Below, in pieces: positions 23,245 to 31,485 of a stretch of DNA of 44,717 nucleotides; positions within the stretch are counted from its first letter, which is position 1; every line of letters begins with the position of its first letter. The notes below the pieces were generated by a model, which saw nothing but the letters and a program-made list of their open reading frames with translations, was not told the origin of the DNA and made no database searches. A program made the translations under genes and the position numbers. Source of the stretch: Solirubrobacter ginsenosidimutans. GTDB taxonomy: Bacteria > Actinomycetota > Thermoleophilia > Solirubrobacterales > Solirubrobacteraceae. Location: NCBI RefSeq assembly GCF_027587205.1, contig NZ_JAPDOD010000066.1, positions 1-44,717 of the forward strand. Direction: 5' to 3'.

Positions 23245-24801
23245 ATGGTACTTCGACCTCGCACCCGCCCCCTGCTGCGTCGCGCTGTCGCCGCGGCCGC
23301 ACTCGGCGCGCTCCTCGTGCCCGCCGTGGCGGACGCGAAGGCCAAGCCCAAGACGCCTGTGATCACCAAGGTCACGCCCAAGACCGCCCTCGTCGGCAAC
23401 AAGCTGACGATCACGGGCAAGCACTTCACCCGCGGCAAAGCCAAGAACAGCGTGCTGTTCCGGCGTGACAAGGGTAAGGCGCTGTTCGTCAAGGCCGACG
23501 TGAGCACGACGAAGAAGATCGTCGTCGTGCTGCCCCCGACCCTCGAGAAGTACATGAACGCCGAGGGCGCGACGCCGGTGGCGACGCGCTTCCGCCTGCG
23601 TGTCCTCGCGGCGAAGCTGAGCAAGGCCTACACCCCCGCCAAGATCTCCCCGGTGATCGGGCCGGCCAAGGCCAACGGCACCGACGGGAACTCCGGCGGC
23701 GCGGGCGTCCCGACGACGCCCGACGGCGACTGCGACAACGACGGCGTCAAGAACGGCGTCGACCTCGACGACGACAACGACCTGCTGGCCGACGATCTCG
23801 AGCTCTCGCTGGCGCTCGACCCGTGCTCAGGGGACACCGACGGCGACGGGGTCGAGGACGGCTTCGAGTACCAGTCGGCGATCGACCTCAACAACGACGA
23901 CTACCAGCATCCGAACTACTCGATCCCGTACCCGGCCAAGACCGCCTACCCGAACCCGCTGTTCAAGGACGCCGACAAGGACTACGACGGCGACGGCCTG
24001 GACCTGGCCGACGAGTACCACCTCTGGAAGTACACCTACGAGGTCAACCACACCGCGACGCGCACGCTGGTCCCGCTGTCCTACTCCGACGGCGCGCAAT
24101 ACTCGCTGTCGGTGCTGGCGGGTGGCAACGGCCGCCGCACGCCGACCATGAACGTCACCGACTACCAGCCGCCGCAGGCGTTCCGCGCGTGGGCCGCTTC
24201 GGCCGGTTACGCCCAGCCCTTCCTGCCCGCCTTCAATGCGCAGTTCGATCTCTACGACATGGATCACGACGGCGTCGTGACGACGGTCCCGAAGCGGATC
24301 ACGAACCCGGGCGTCGACTGGCAGCGCCGCGCCGAGTTGACGTACTGGGATCTGGACTTCGACGGCAAGGTCTCCGATGATGAGCGCGACGAGGACGCCG
24401 ACGGCCTGACCAACTACGACGAGGTCCTCGGGCCGATGACCTCCGGCTGGTGGAGCAAGTGCTACTCCGAGGAGGGCGAGTACCCGATCACGTACGTCGG
24501 GACGAAGGCCTACGACGCCGACTCCGACGGCGACGGCATCCTCGACGGTGCCGACGACCAGGACTTCGACGACATTCCGAACATCATGGAGCTGAGCCGC
24601 AACATGGCCGGCAACAAGCCGCTGAACGGGGTGTGCGGCGGGTCCGCGACGTATGACGCCTCGGCCCCGGCCGAGACCTACGTCAATCCGTTCAACCCGT
24701 GCCTGCCGGACGTCAACTCCCGTACCTGCCAGCGGCACCCGATGATCGGTGCGGCCTACGGCCCGTTCGTCGAGCCGTGGCAGCCGAAGATCCGCAACTG
24801 A
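23245..24801 (+). CDS. Secreted protein with IPT/TIG-like domain and thrombospondin type 3-like calcium repeats
   Basis: 518 residues. An Arg-rich signal peptide (residues 1-31, ending AVADA) is followed by an IPT/TIG-like beta domain (about 37-130: ITKVTPKTALVGNKLTITGKHF). From 155 on there are many Asp-rich loops of the D-x-D-x-D-G type: DNDGVKNGVDLDDDND, DTDGDGVEDGFE, DYDGDGLDLADE, DMDHDGVV, DADSDGDGILDGADD. These bind calcium in thrombospondin type 3 repeats and related proteins. No membrane anchor or sortase motif is seen, so it is secreted or loosely bound to the surface. Its promoter ties it to the pilus genes. Specific function unknown; adhesion or matrix is inference. Confidence 0.85.
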   Translation: MVLRPRTRPLLRRAVAAAALGALLVPAVADAKAKPKTPVITKVTPKTALVGNKLTITGKHFTRGKAKNSVLFRRDKGKALFVKADVSTTKKIVVVLPPTLEKYMNAEGATPVATRFRLRVLAAKLSKAYTPAKISPVIGPAKANGTDGNSGGAGVPTTPDGDCDNDGVKNGVDLDDDNDLLADDLELSLALDPCSGDTDGDGVEDGFEYQSAIDLNNDDYQHPNYSIPYPAKTAYPNPLFKDADKDYDGDGLDLADEYHLWKYTYEVNHTATRTLVPLSYSDGAQYSLSVLAGGNGRRTPTMNVTDYQPPQAFRAWAASAGYAQPFLPAFNAQFDLYDMDHDGVVTTVPKRITNPGVDWQRRAELTYWDLDFDGKVSDDERDEDADGLTNYDEVLGPMTSGWWSKCYSEEGEYPITYVGTKAYDADSDGDGILDGADDQDFDDIPNIMELSRNMAGNKPLNGVCGGSATYDASAPAETYVNPFNPCLPDVNSRTCQRHPMIGAAYGPFVEPWQPKIRN

Positions 24802-24821
24802 GTCACTCAGCTCAGGTAGTG

Positions 24822-24852
24822 CCGGGGGCCCGCACGGTGTGCGGGCCCCCGG
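24822..24852. terminator. Bidirectional intrinsic terminator
   Basis: A perfect 14-bp stem (24822-24835 with 24839-24852, CCGGGGGCCCGCAC and its complement) with a 3-base loop and TCGTTCT after it. It lies between convergent genes and can serve both. Confidence 0.82.
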
Positions 24853-24857
24853 TCGTT

Positions 24858-25376
24858 CTAGACCGCCGCGCCTGAGCGCTCGAGCTTGACGTCGAGCTTC
24901 GGGCCGCGGGAGAGCGTCTGCAGCACGACGCAGTAGCGTTCGGTGAGCTTGAGCAGCGAGGCCAGCTGCTCGTCGTCGGCGTCCGTGTCGAGCTCGAAGC
25001 TCAGGCGGATGTCGGAGAAGCCGACCGGCGCCTCGCGATCGACGGCGAGCGTGCCGCGGAAGTCCAGGTCGCCCTCGGCGTGCACGCGCCCGCCGTCGAC
25101 CTGGATGCCGAGGCTCGTGCTCACCGCCCCGAGCGTCACGCCCGCGCAGGCGACGAGCGCCTCGAGCAGCATGTCGCCCGAGCACAACAGGGTGCCGTCA
25201 CCGCCGGTGGCCGGATGCAGGCCCGCGTTGGCGATCGCCCGCCCGGTGTCGACCGAGCAGGAGATCCCCTCCCCGAGCGTGCCCGCGGCCTTCAGCGTGA
25301 TCAGCGCCTTGTCCGGGTCGGTCTTGTACGACTCCTTCAGCGGCGCCTGCAGCGCCCTCAGTGCGTCTCGGTCCAT
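24858..25376 (-). CDS. OsmC/Ohr family protein
   Basis: 172 residues. The family is recognised from SGDMLLEALVACAGVTL, holding the first redox cysteine, and the second in LKLTERYCVVLQTLSRG. OsmC/Ohr proteins reduce organic hydroperoxides through this Cys pair, though the subfamily (YhfA-like, OsmC or Ohr) cannot be fixed. It follows the MarR-GNAT gene with a 19-base overlap on the same strand, so the two should be co-regulated. Peroxide-linked MarR regulators next to OsmC/Ohr genes are a common pattern. Confidence 0.87.
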   Translation of the reverse strand: MDRDALRALQAPLKESYKTDPDKALITLKAAGTLGEGISCSVDTGRAIANAGLHPATGGDGTLLCSGDMLLEALVACAGVTLGAVSTSLGIQVDGGRVHAEGDLDFRGTLAVDREAPVGFSDIRLSFELDTDADDEQLASLLKLTERYCVVLQTLSRGPKLDVKLERSGAAV

Positions 25377-26275
25377 GGTTGGAGGGTAAGGGACCAGGTC
25401 TGCTCGGTGAGGTCGTGGCCGAACGCGTGGTGCGGCGCCTCGCTGTGCAGCGTGAAGCCCGCCCGCTCATAGATGTGGCGCGCGGCGTGCAGGATGTCGT
25501 TGGTCCATAGCGTCACGGTGCGGTAGCGCTGCCGGCGCGCGTGTTCGATCACCGCGTTTACGAGGCGGGTGCCGAGGCCGAGTCCGCGCGCGTGCGGCTC
25601 GACCAGCAGCGTGCGGAGCTTCGCGTTGGCGGGGGTGTCGTGGACGCACAGCACGGCTCCGGCTCTTTGGCCGTCGACTTCGGCGACCCACGCGCGGTCG
25701 TGCTCCGGGTCGAATGCGGCCGCGATCCCGGCCACCATTCGCTCGAACGAGCCGTCCCAGCCGTATTCGGTCGCGTACAGGACGCCGTGGCGCTCCACGA
25801 GCCAGCCGAGGTCGCCGATCCGCAGGTCGCGGAGGCGCACGTCGCGGGTCGGGGTGGGCTCGATCGCTTCCCGGAGCTTCTGGATGGCCGCGAGCGCGCC
25901 CTCGGGGTCGGGGAGCGCGTCGAGCAGCGCGCCGACCTCCTCGCGGGAGCCCTGGTCGAGCCGTGCGAAGGCCGCCTCGCCCTCGCCGGTGAGCTCGACC
26001 TGCTGGCGGCGAGCGTCGGCGGGGGAGGCCGTTCGGTGGATCAGACCTTGTTCTTGGAGGCGCTTGACGAGCCGGCTCAGCTGCCCCGCGTCGATCGCGA
26101 GCGCGTCCTTGAGCGCGGAGGTCTCGAGGACGCCGTGGGCGCCGAGCTCATAGAGCACGCGGGCCTCGGCGAGCGGGTGGTCGGTCTTGTGGAGCCCGTG
26201 GCGGGTCATGCCGAGGCGGGTGGTGTAGAAGCGGTTGAAGTCCCGGAGCGCGGCGATCTGTTCGGGGTCGGCCAT
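25358..26275 (-). CDS. MarR-type regulator fused to a GNAT acetyltransferase
   Basis: 305 residues. The N-terminal 1-140 is a MarR winged helix: AEARVLYELGAHG, LAIDAGQLSRLVKRLQEQGLI (recognition helix) and RQQVELTGEGEAAF (wing). Residues about 145-305 are a GNAT domain with LRTLLVEPHARGLGLGTRLVNA (acetyl-CoA loop) and HIYERAGFTLHSE. Such MarR-GNAT fusions are known, but their acetylation targets are mostly unknown. Two near-identical dyads just upstream suggest autoregulation. Start ATG 26275 follows GACACT by 9 bases on the minus strand. Confidence 0.9.
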   Translation of the reverse strand: MADPEQIAALRDFNRFYTTRLGMTRHGLHKTDHPLAEARVLYELGAHGVLETSALKDALAIDAGQLSRLVKRLQEQGLIHRTASPADARRQQVELTGEGEAAFARLDQGSREEVGALLDALPDPEGALAAIQKLREAIEPTPTRDVRLRDLRIGDLGWLVERHGVLYATEYGWDGSFERMVAGIAAAFDPEHDRAWVAEVDGQRAGAVLCVHDTPANAKLRTLLVEPHARGLGLGTRLVNAVIEHARRQRYRTVTLWTNDILHAARHIYERAGFTLHSEAPHHAFGHDLTEQTWSLTLQPWTETH

Positions 26276-26278
26276 ATC

Positions 26279-26314
26279 GTTGACAGTGTCAACTATGTCG
26301 TTGACCTTGTCAAC
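26279..26314. promoter_or_regulatory. Twin MarR-type operator dyads
   Basis: GTTGACAGTGTCAAC (26279-26293) and GTTGACCTTGTCAAC (26300-26314) share GTTGAC-N3-GTCAAC. Their centres are 21 bases apart, two helical turns, so two dimers could bind the same DNA face. On the minus strand they cover the likely -35 (TTGACA) and -10 (GACACT) of the MarR-GNAT gene. The second dyad overlaps the end of the DUF2231 gene. Confidence 0.75.
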
Positions 26315-26882
26315 GAACGCGCAGCTGGTCGTCGCCCCAGGCGAGCTTGGCGCCGAGGTGGCCCGTGCGGATCACGAAGACGATCGCGGTCAGGGCGAAC
26401 AGCACCGCCAGCACGCGCAGCGCGATCCGCACCGCGGTGGGTGCGCGTTTGGCGAACAGCATCCCCACGACCAGCGCGGTCAGGATCACCATCGCCAGCC
26501 GCACCGTGATCCCCGCGTCCGCGTGGTCGTGCAGCGTCGGATCATTGACCAGTTCCGGGAAGTCCCGCAGGCGCTCCTTCCGGAACGCCTCACCGGCGCC
26601 GACCGCGAGCAGGGTCGCCGCCAGCGTCACGACCGAGAACGCGGCCACGAGCACTCCGAACCGGTCGAACCACCGCGCATTGAACGCGAGCGCGAGCACG
26701 GCCAGTCCGAGGATCGGCACGAACACCACGGGCACGTGGATGATCAGCGGATGGGCGGGGAGCCCGAACGCTTCGCGGATCTCGACGGGCCAGAGCGCGA
26801 GCGAGACCACCGCCGCCACCGCGACGATCGCCTCCCACGGCGGGCGTTGTGTGGAGCTGCCGGGGACGGAGGCTGAAGCCAT
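26310..26882 (-). CDS. DUF2231 family membrane protein
   Basis: 190 residues from ATG 26882, with four hydrophobic segments: IVAVAAVVSLALWPVEI is the start of the first, then HPLIIHVPVVFVPILGLAVL, FGVLVAAFSVVTLAATLLAV and AMVILTALVVGMLF. The PLIIHVPVVFVPI block and a second His-rich loop (DPTLHDHADAG) are typical of DUF2231 proteins, which may bind heme or metals. An upstream ATG at 26909 would overlap the divergent gene, while TACGGT lies 7 bases before 26882, so I prefer the shorter form. It runs in the same direction as MarR-GNAT and OsmC. Confidence 0.82.
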   Translation of the reverse strand: MASASVPGSSTQRPPWEAIVAVAAVVSLALWPVEIREAFGLPAHPLIIHVPVVFVPILGLAVLALAFNARWFDRFGVLVAAFSVVTLAATLLAVGAGEAFRKERLRDFPELVNDPTLHDHADAGITVRLAMVILTALVVGMLFAKRAPTAVRIALRVLAVLFALTAIVFVIRTGHLGAKLAWGDDQLRVR

Positions 26883-26889
26883 CGGCCGA

Positions 26890-26899
26890 ACCGTAGTGT
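26890..26899. promoter_or_regulatory. Overlapping divergent -10 elements
   Basis: TACGGT on the minus strand (26895-26890) is 7 bases before the DUF2231 ATG. TAGTGT on the plus strand (26894-26899) is 8 bases before the VOC ATG. They share two bases, so transcription in one direction should exclude the other. Confidence 0.45.
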
Positions 26900-26907
26900 C
26901 CCGGGGC

Positions 26908-27264
26908 ATGCACGGTCATCTCGCGCACTTCGCCTTCAACGCCGACGACGTCTCCGCAAGCCGTTCGTTCTATGAGCAGCTCTTCGGCTGGACGTTCGAA
27001 AACCCCTACCCAGGGTTCTTCCGTACGTCAAGTGCGGGTCCGGCGATCGGGGCGGTCCAGGGCCGGCGCGGGCTGCTGGACGAGCGCACGAACGGGCCGG
27101 AGGTGACGTTCGCGGTCGACGATCTCGCCGCGGCGCTGTCGGCCGTCGCGGCAGGCGGCGGGGCGGTCCTGATGCCGGCGACGGCGATCGACGGCGTCGG
27201 CGAGCTCGCCTTCGTCACCGATCCGGGCGGCAACGTGCTCGGGCTGATGTGCTTCGACGACTAG
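26908..27264 (+). CDS. VOC (glyoxalase/bleomycin-resistance) family protein
   Basis: 118 residues, one vicinal-oxygen-chelate fold of two beta-alpha-beta-beta-beta units. LAHFAFNADDVSASRSFYEQLFGWTF is the typical opening, and FVTDPGGNVLGLMCFDD the typical end (D-P-x-G-N-x-x-G). No Shine-Dalgarno; the start is placed by TAGTGT 8 bases upstream and by the family's N-terminus. Substrate not predictable. Confidence 0.88.
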   Translation: MHGHLAHFAFNADDVSASRSFYEQLFGWTFENPYPGFFRTSSAGPAIGAVQGRRGLLDERTNGPEVTFAVDDLAAALSAVAAGGGAVLMPATAIDGVGELAFVTDPGGNVLGLMCFDD

Positions 27265-27312
27265 GGGTGCCGGGTTTGGGTTCCGCCCACCGATACTTAG
27301 ACGGGGCACCCC
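27264..27312. terminator. Weak terminator-like inverted repeat between convergent genes
   Basis: GGGGTGCC (27264-27271) can pair with GGCACCCC (27305-27312) across a long loop of about 33 bases. It lies between the ends of the VOC gene and the M28 peptidase gene. The long loop and lack of a T-run make this tentative. Confidence 0.35.
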
Positions 27313-27325
27313 CCGCCGCGAGCCG

Positions 27326-28153
27326 TCAATCCCAGGTGCGCAGCAGCGGCCAGACGATCTTCAACACGCGCGTGAACGCGCCGCGCTCGAGCCGGTCAGG
27401 GGTGTCGCACGCCGTGTGGCGGCACGGCTCGTCCACCACGCCGAGCTTGGCGGCGGGCGCGCCCGCGCGGGCGAGCTCGCGATGGTCGGAGTTTCCCTCA
27501 CCCACCGGGTCCTCGACCCACCGGACCGCGTCGCCGCCCGCAGCCAGGATCCGCCGCTCGACGTTCTCGCGTGGGGCGGAGGCGGTCGAGTGCAGGTCGA
27601 ATTTCGTCCCCCGGCCGACCTCGTCGAGCGAGAGCGCCACGCGGACGTCTTGGATGCGACTCGTCCGTTTCAGGCGCGCGGTCAGCGCACTCGCTCCGAG
27701 ATGGTCCGGCTGCCCCGTGTAGGGCCGCTCCTCCGCTCCCGTCGCGACCAGCCACACGTCGCACGCGGGCTCCGGGCCGGTCGCGAGTGCGCGGGCGAGC
27801 GCGACCAGCGTCCCGACGCCCGACGCGTTGTCATCCGCCCCCGGGGCCGGCGGGACGGTGTCCGTGTGCGCCATCGCGATCACGAGGCAGTCGCTCGCCG
27901 CGTCCCGGATCCCGATCACGTCGCGCGACGGACCCTTGCCGGGAACCGTGAACCGCTCATAGCCCACGCGGAGCCCGACGGCGCGGAACCGCGCCGCGAC
28001 GCGCTGGTGGGCCACCCGCTCGGCCTTCGAGCCCGCCGGCCGCGGTCCCTGGCGCGCGAGCGAGACCGCGAAGCGGTGCGCTTCAGTCGGTGAGGGAGCT
28101 GGCGCTGCAGCGAAAGCGCAGCAGGCGGCGAGCATCGGCACGAGCACACCCAC
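27326..28153 (-). CDS. Exported M28-family zinc peptidase, probable lipoprotein
   Basis: 275 residues from GTG. The N-terminus MGVLVPMLAACCAFAAAP contains LAAC, which fits a lipobox, so the enzyme is probably anchored outside the membrane. All M28 metal ligands are visible: AHTDT (His), GADDNASG (bridging Asp), GAEE (Glu, and catalytic Glu before it), DEVG (Asp) and CRHTACDT (final His). It should be an aminopeptidase or a related peptide-trimming enzyme. Start uncertain: GTG 28147 would suit the upstream TACGCT better and still keep the lipobox. Confidence 0.87.
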   Translation of the reverse strand: MGVLVPMLAACCAFAAAPAPSPTEAHRFAVSLARQGPRPAGSKAERVAHQRVAARFRAVGLRVGYERFTVPGKGPSRDVIGIRDAASDCLVIAMAHTDTVPPAPGADDNASGVGTLVALARALATGPEPACDVWLVATGAEERPYTGQPDHLGASALTARLKRTSRIQDVRVALSLDEVGRGTKFDLHSTASAPRENVERRILAAGGDAVRWVEDPVGEGNSDHRELARAGAPAAKLGVVDEPCRHTACDTPDRLERGAFTRVLKIVWPLLRTWD

Positions 28154-28194
28154 GAGCGTAAAAGACGCCGCCGGGGTACCCTGAGCTACCGCAC

Positions 28195-28752
<558 letters not shown>

Positions 28753-28755
<3 letters not shown>

Positions 28756-28780
28756 AGCGCTCAGTTTCCTGAGCCGATAC
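28753..28780 (+). promoter_or_regulatory. Sigma-28-like promoter of the polytopic membrane protein
   Basis: TAAAG (28753-28757), made in part from the efp stop codon, and GCCGATAC (28773-28780) with the common spacing. The -10 ends 8 bases before the ATG at 28789: leaderless. Confidence 0.68.
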
Positions 28781-28788
28781 GGATCCCG

Positions 28789-29946
28789 ATGGGGATCCGA
28801 GCAACCAACCGGGCGGCGCTGGCCTTTGCCTGCGCCGTCGCGCTGCTGGTTCTCGGCTCACGCCACGTCTTCTGGGGCGACTACTTCGTCGAGGCCTGGC
28901 CCGCGTATTTCGGGCTGCGCACCGACGGCGTCGACACGTTCCTGCGCCTGGTGCCCGCCTACAGCGGCTTCGTGACGCTGATCGGCGCGCCCACCACGTT
29001 CCTGCACCTGGGTCTGGACTGGACCTTCCGCCTCAACGCGATCCCCGGGCTCGTCGCGCTCGCCGGGCTGGGCGTCGCGCTGCACGTCCGCGAGCGCACT
29101 CACGCGCTGCTCGCGCTCGTGCTCACCGCCGGCTCCCCGGTTGCCTACCTCGCGCTCGACGCGGGTCATCCGGAGGACCTGCTCGCCGCCGCGGCCGCGG
29201 TCGCGGGTGTGCTCGCCGCCGTCAGGCAGAAGGCCACGCTCTCCGCGGCATTGCTCACCGTCGCCGTGCTGGCCAAGCAGACCGCCGTGCTCGCTCTCCT
29301 GCCGGCGGCGCTCGCACTTCCCAAGCCGAAGCTCCGCGTGCTCGTCGCTCCCGTCGCGGCCGCGCTGCTGATCTACGGCGGCGTCCAGCTCCTGCGCCCC
29401 GGCGGCACGTCCAACCTCGCCGCCCAGGTGGGTGCGCACGCCGGCTCGTTCTTTCATCCCTGGCAGGTCTGGTGGCCGTTCGGCGTCCCGTCGGACCCGG
29501 TGTGGGAGGCCGCCGGCCACGGCGCGACGACCTCGCCCGCCTGGCTGGTCCCGATCCCGCACCCGCTGATCCTCGCGCTCGCACTCCCGCTGAGCCTGTT
29601 GTGGTGGTGGCGCGCCGGGAAGCAACGCCCCCGCGAGGACGCGCTCGCGCTCTTCGCCCTGCTCGCGCTGGAGCGCTGCATGCTCGACCCCTGGAACCTC
29701 GGCTACTACCACCTGCCGCTGGTGCTCGCCCTGGTGGCGTGGGAGACCGAGAAGCGCCGCCCGCCGGTGATCGCGCTCGCCACCACCGGCGCCATCTGGC
29801 TGACCTTCAGGACGCTGGAGCTGCGCACCGGCATGGCGCCGATGCTCATGTACCTCGCGTGGACCCTGCCGCTGGGCGGGATGCTCGTCCGCCAGCTGTT
29901 CGCAAACGGCGCGCACGCACGGCGACTGGTTCCCGCCTTCGCCTGA
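28789..29946 (+). CDS. Polytopic membrane protein, GT-C glycosyltransferase-like
   Basis: 385 residues with about nine to ten hydrophobic helices. An acidic first loop (FWGDYFVEAWPAYFG) after the first helix, a second helix group (HALLALVLTAGSPVAYLALDAGHPEDLLAAAA) and a basic C-terminus fit GT-C-fold polyprenyl-sugar glycosyltransferases (GT87/mannosyltransferase-like). I cannot name a substrate, and a different polytopic protein is possible. It separates efp from nusB and has its own sigma-28-like promoter. A role in surface glycan or pilin glycosylation is inference from that co-regulation. Confidence 0.65.
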   Translation: MGIRATNRAALAFACAVALLVLGSRHVFWGDYFVEAWPAYFGLRTDGVDTFLRLVPAYSGFVTLIGAPTTFLHLGLDWTFRLNAIPGLVALAGLGVALHVRERTHALLALVLTAGSPVAYLALDAGHPEDLLAAAAAVAGVLAAVRQKATLSAALLTVAVLAKQTAVLALLPAALALPKPKLRVLVAPVAAALLIYGGVQLLRPGGTSNLAAQVGAHAGSFFHPWQVWWPFGVPSDPVWEAAGHGATTSPAWLVPIPHPLILALALPLSLLWWWRAGKQRPREDALALFALLALERCMLDPWNLGYYHLPLVLALVAWETEKRRPPVIALATTGAIWLTFRTLELRTGMAPMLMYLAWTLPLGGMLVRQLFANGAHARRLVPAFA

Positions 29947-29970
29947 GGGGTGAGCTAGGCTCAGCCGCCG

Positions 29971-30366
29971 ATGCGCAGGTCCGACCAGCGGCGCGCGGCT
30001 GTCTTCGCGCTCTACCAGCACGATCTCACCCGCCGCCCCCTCGATGATGTCTTCGAACGCGACGCCGGGACGTTCACGCGGGCACTCGCCCACGCGACCG
30101 CGGACAATGCGGAGGAGCTCGACGTCTACATCGAGCGCCACGCGAAGAACTGGTCGATCGACCGCATCGCGCCGCTGGAGAAGGCGATCCTGCGCACGGC
30201 GCTGCTGGAGATGCTGCACCCCGACCTGATCGAAGGCGACAAGCCGATCCCGCCCGAGGGCGCGATCGACGAGGCGGTCGAGACCGCCAAGGCCTTCTGC
30301 GGCGCCGAAGCCCCGGGCTTCGTCAACGGGATCCTCGCCGCCGTGCTGCGCGCAGGCGCGGTGTAG
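29971..30366 (+). CDS. nusB: Transcription antitermination factor NusB
   Basis: 131 residues, the all-helical RNA-binding partner of NusE (ribosomal S10) in rRNA antitermination. RRAAVFALYQHDL at the N-terminus and IAPLEKAILRTALLEML plus GAIDEAVETAKAFCGAEAP are the family motifs. TAGGCT lies 9 bases before the ATG; no ribosome site. It heads a nusB-xseB-ispA-dxs run like that of Bacillus. Confidence 0.93.
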   Translation: MRRSDQRRAAVFALYQHDLTRRPLDDVFERDAGTFTRALAHATADNAEELDVYIERHAKNWSIDRIAPLEKAILRTALLEMLHPDLIEGDKPIPPEGAIDEAVETAKAFCGAEAPGFVNGILAAVLRAGAV

Positions 30367-30394
30367 CCGACGCCCCTGCAAGAATCCTCCGCCG

Positions 30395-30604
30395 ATGCCG
30401 CCGGAACCCCTTGAGCGCCTGATCGAGCGCCTCGAGCGCGCCGCCGTCACGCTGCGCGCGGGCGAGCTGCCCGCCGACCGTGCCGCGGCGCTCGTCGAAG
30501 AGTGCGCGCGCCTCGCGATCGAGGCCGGCGCGGAGCTCGATCGCCAGGTCCGGGCCGCGGACGCGGAGCCCGTCCCGGCGGGTCAGCTCGCGCTCGGGTC
30601 CTGA
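30395..30604 (+). CDS. xseB: Exodeoxyribonuclease VII small subunit
   Basis: 69 residues forming two helices, with LERLIERLERAAVTLRAGELPADRAAALVEE matching the XseB pattern (LE-x-LE-x-L in the first helix, then a second helix with A-L-x-E). It would assemble with XseA to degrade single-stranded DNA. No xseA is adjacent, unlike in most bacteria. The frame just precedes the prenyl synthase gene. Confidence 0.85.
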   Translation: MPPEPLERLIERLERAAVTLRAGELPADRAAALVEECARLAIEAGAELDRQVRAADAEPVPAGQLALGS

Positions 30605-30606
30605 CG

Positions 30607-31485
30607 TTGGGCTTCCCGGATCACTTGCGCATCGACATCGAGGCCTACCTCGATGGTCTGCGCTTCAGCGTCGAGCCGGCGACGGCGGGCCTGGAGGAGG
30701 CGATGCGCTACTCGCTGCTCGCGGGCGGGAAGCGGATCCGGCCCGTCCTGGCGCTCGCGACCGCCCACGCGATCGGGATGCAGACCGAGGCCGTGCTCCC
30801 ACTCGCGGGCGCGCTGGAACTCATCCACACCTACTCGTTGATCCACGATGATCTGCCGGCGATGGACGACGACTCGCTGCGGCGCGGCCGGCCGACGTGC
30901 CACGTCCGCTACGGCGAGGCGATCGCCATCCTGGCCGGGGACGCGCTCTACGCCGAGGCGATCCGGCTGGTGCTCGCCGAGCAGCGCGGGGACCCCGCGC
31001 GGATCATCGCCTGCCTCGCCGAGTTGACGGCGGCCTCGGGTGTCCAGGGCATGGTCGGCGGCCAGTACATCGACGTGTCCGGCGTCGTCGAGGAGGACGG
31101 CGCGGAGCTGCGCCGGCTGCACGAACTCAAGACCGGCCGCCTGATCGGCGCGGCCATCGAGTGCGTCCTGCTGCTCGCCGACGAACACACCCGCTCGACT
31201 ACACTCCCAGACTTCCGTGCGTTCGCCACTGAGCTCGGGGTCCTGTTTCAGATCGTCGACGACATCCTCGACGTGACGGGTACGGACGTCGCACTCGGGA
31301 AGCCGCAAGGAAGCGACGAGCGGCACGGCAAAGTGACCTACGTGAGCCGCTACGGGCTCGAAGGGGCCCGCGCCATGGCCGCCGAATCGCACCGCAACGC
31401 CCGCGCCGCGCTCGACCGCGCCGCCTCGGGCAAAGCGCTAGAGCTGGCCCAGATCACCGACTTCATCGCCACCCGGACTTCATGA
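30607..31485 (+). CDS. ispA: Polyprenyl (farnesyl/geranylgeranyl) diphosphate synthase
   Basis: About 292 residues. The first Asp-rich motif is DDLPAMDDD (about 81-89), of the bacterial type with two extra residues between the aspartates. The second is DDILD (about 218-222). LLAGGKRIRP is the usual diphosphate-binding block. It makes C15 or C20 prenyl diphosphates; chain length cannot be read safely. There is no ATG. TTG 30607, just after the xseB stop, gives the family's normal N-terminus. It ends in a 4-base overlap with dxs, which supplies its precursors. Confidence 0.9.
   Translation: MGFPDHLRIDIEAYLDGLRFSVEPATAGLEEAMRYSLLAGGKRIRPVLALATAHAIGMQTEAVLPLAGALELIHTYSLIHDDLPAMDDDSLRRGRPTCHVRYGEAIAILAGDALYAEAIRLVLAEQRGDPARIIACLAELTAASGVQGMVGGQYIDVSGVVEEDGAELRRLHELKTGRLIGAAIECVLLLADEHTRSTTLPDFRAFATELGVLFQIVDDILDVTGTDVALGKPQGSDERHGKVTYVSRYGLEGARAMAAESHRNARAALDRAASGKALELAQITDFIATRTS

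Noticed and set aside
27289..27296. ACCGATAC as another sigma-28-like promoter
   Set aside because: No T[A/C]AAG at the right distance and no plus-strand gene follows.
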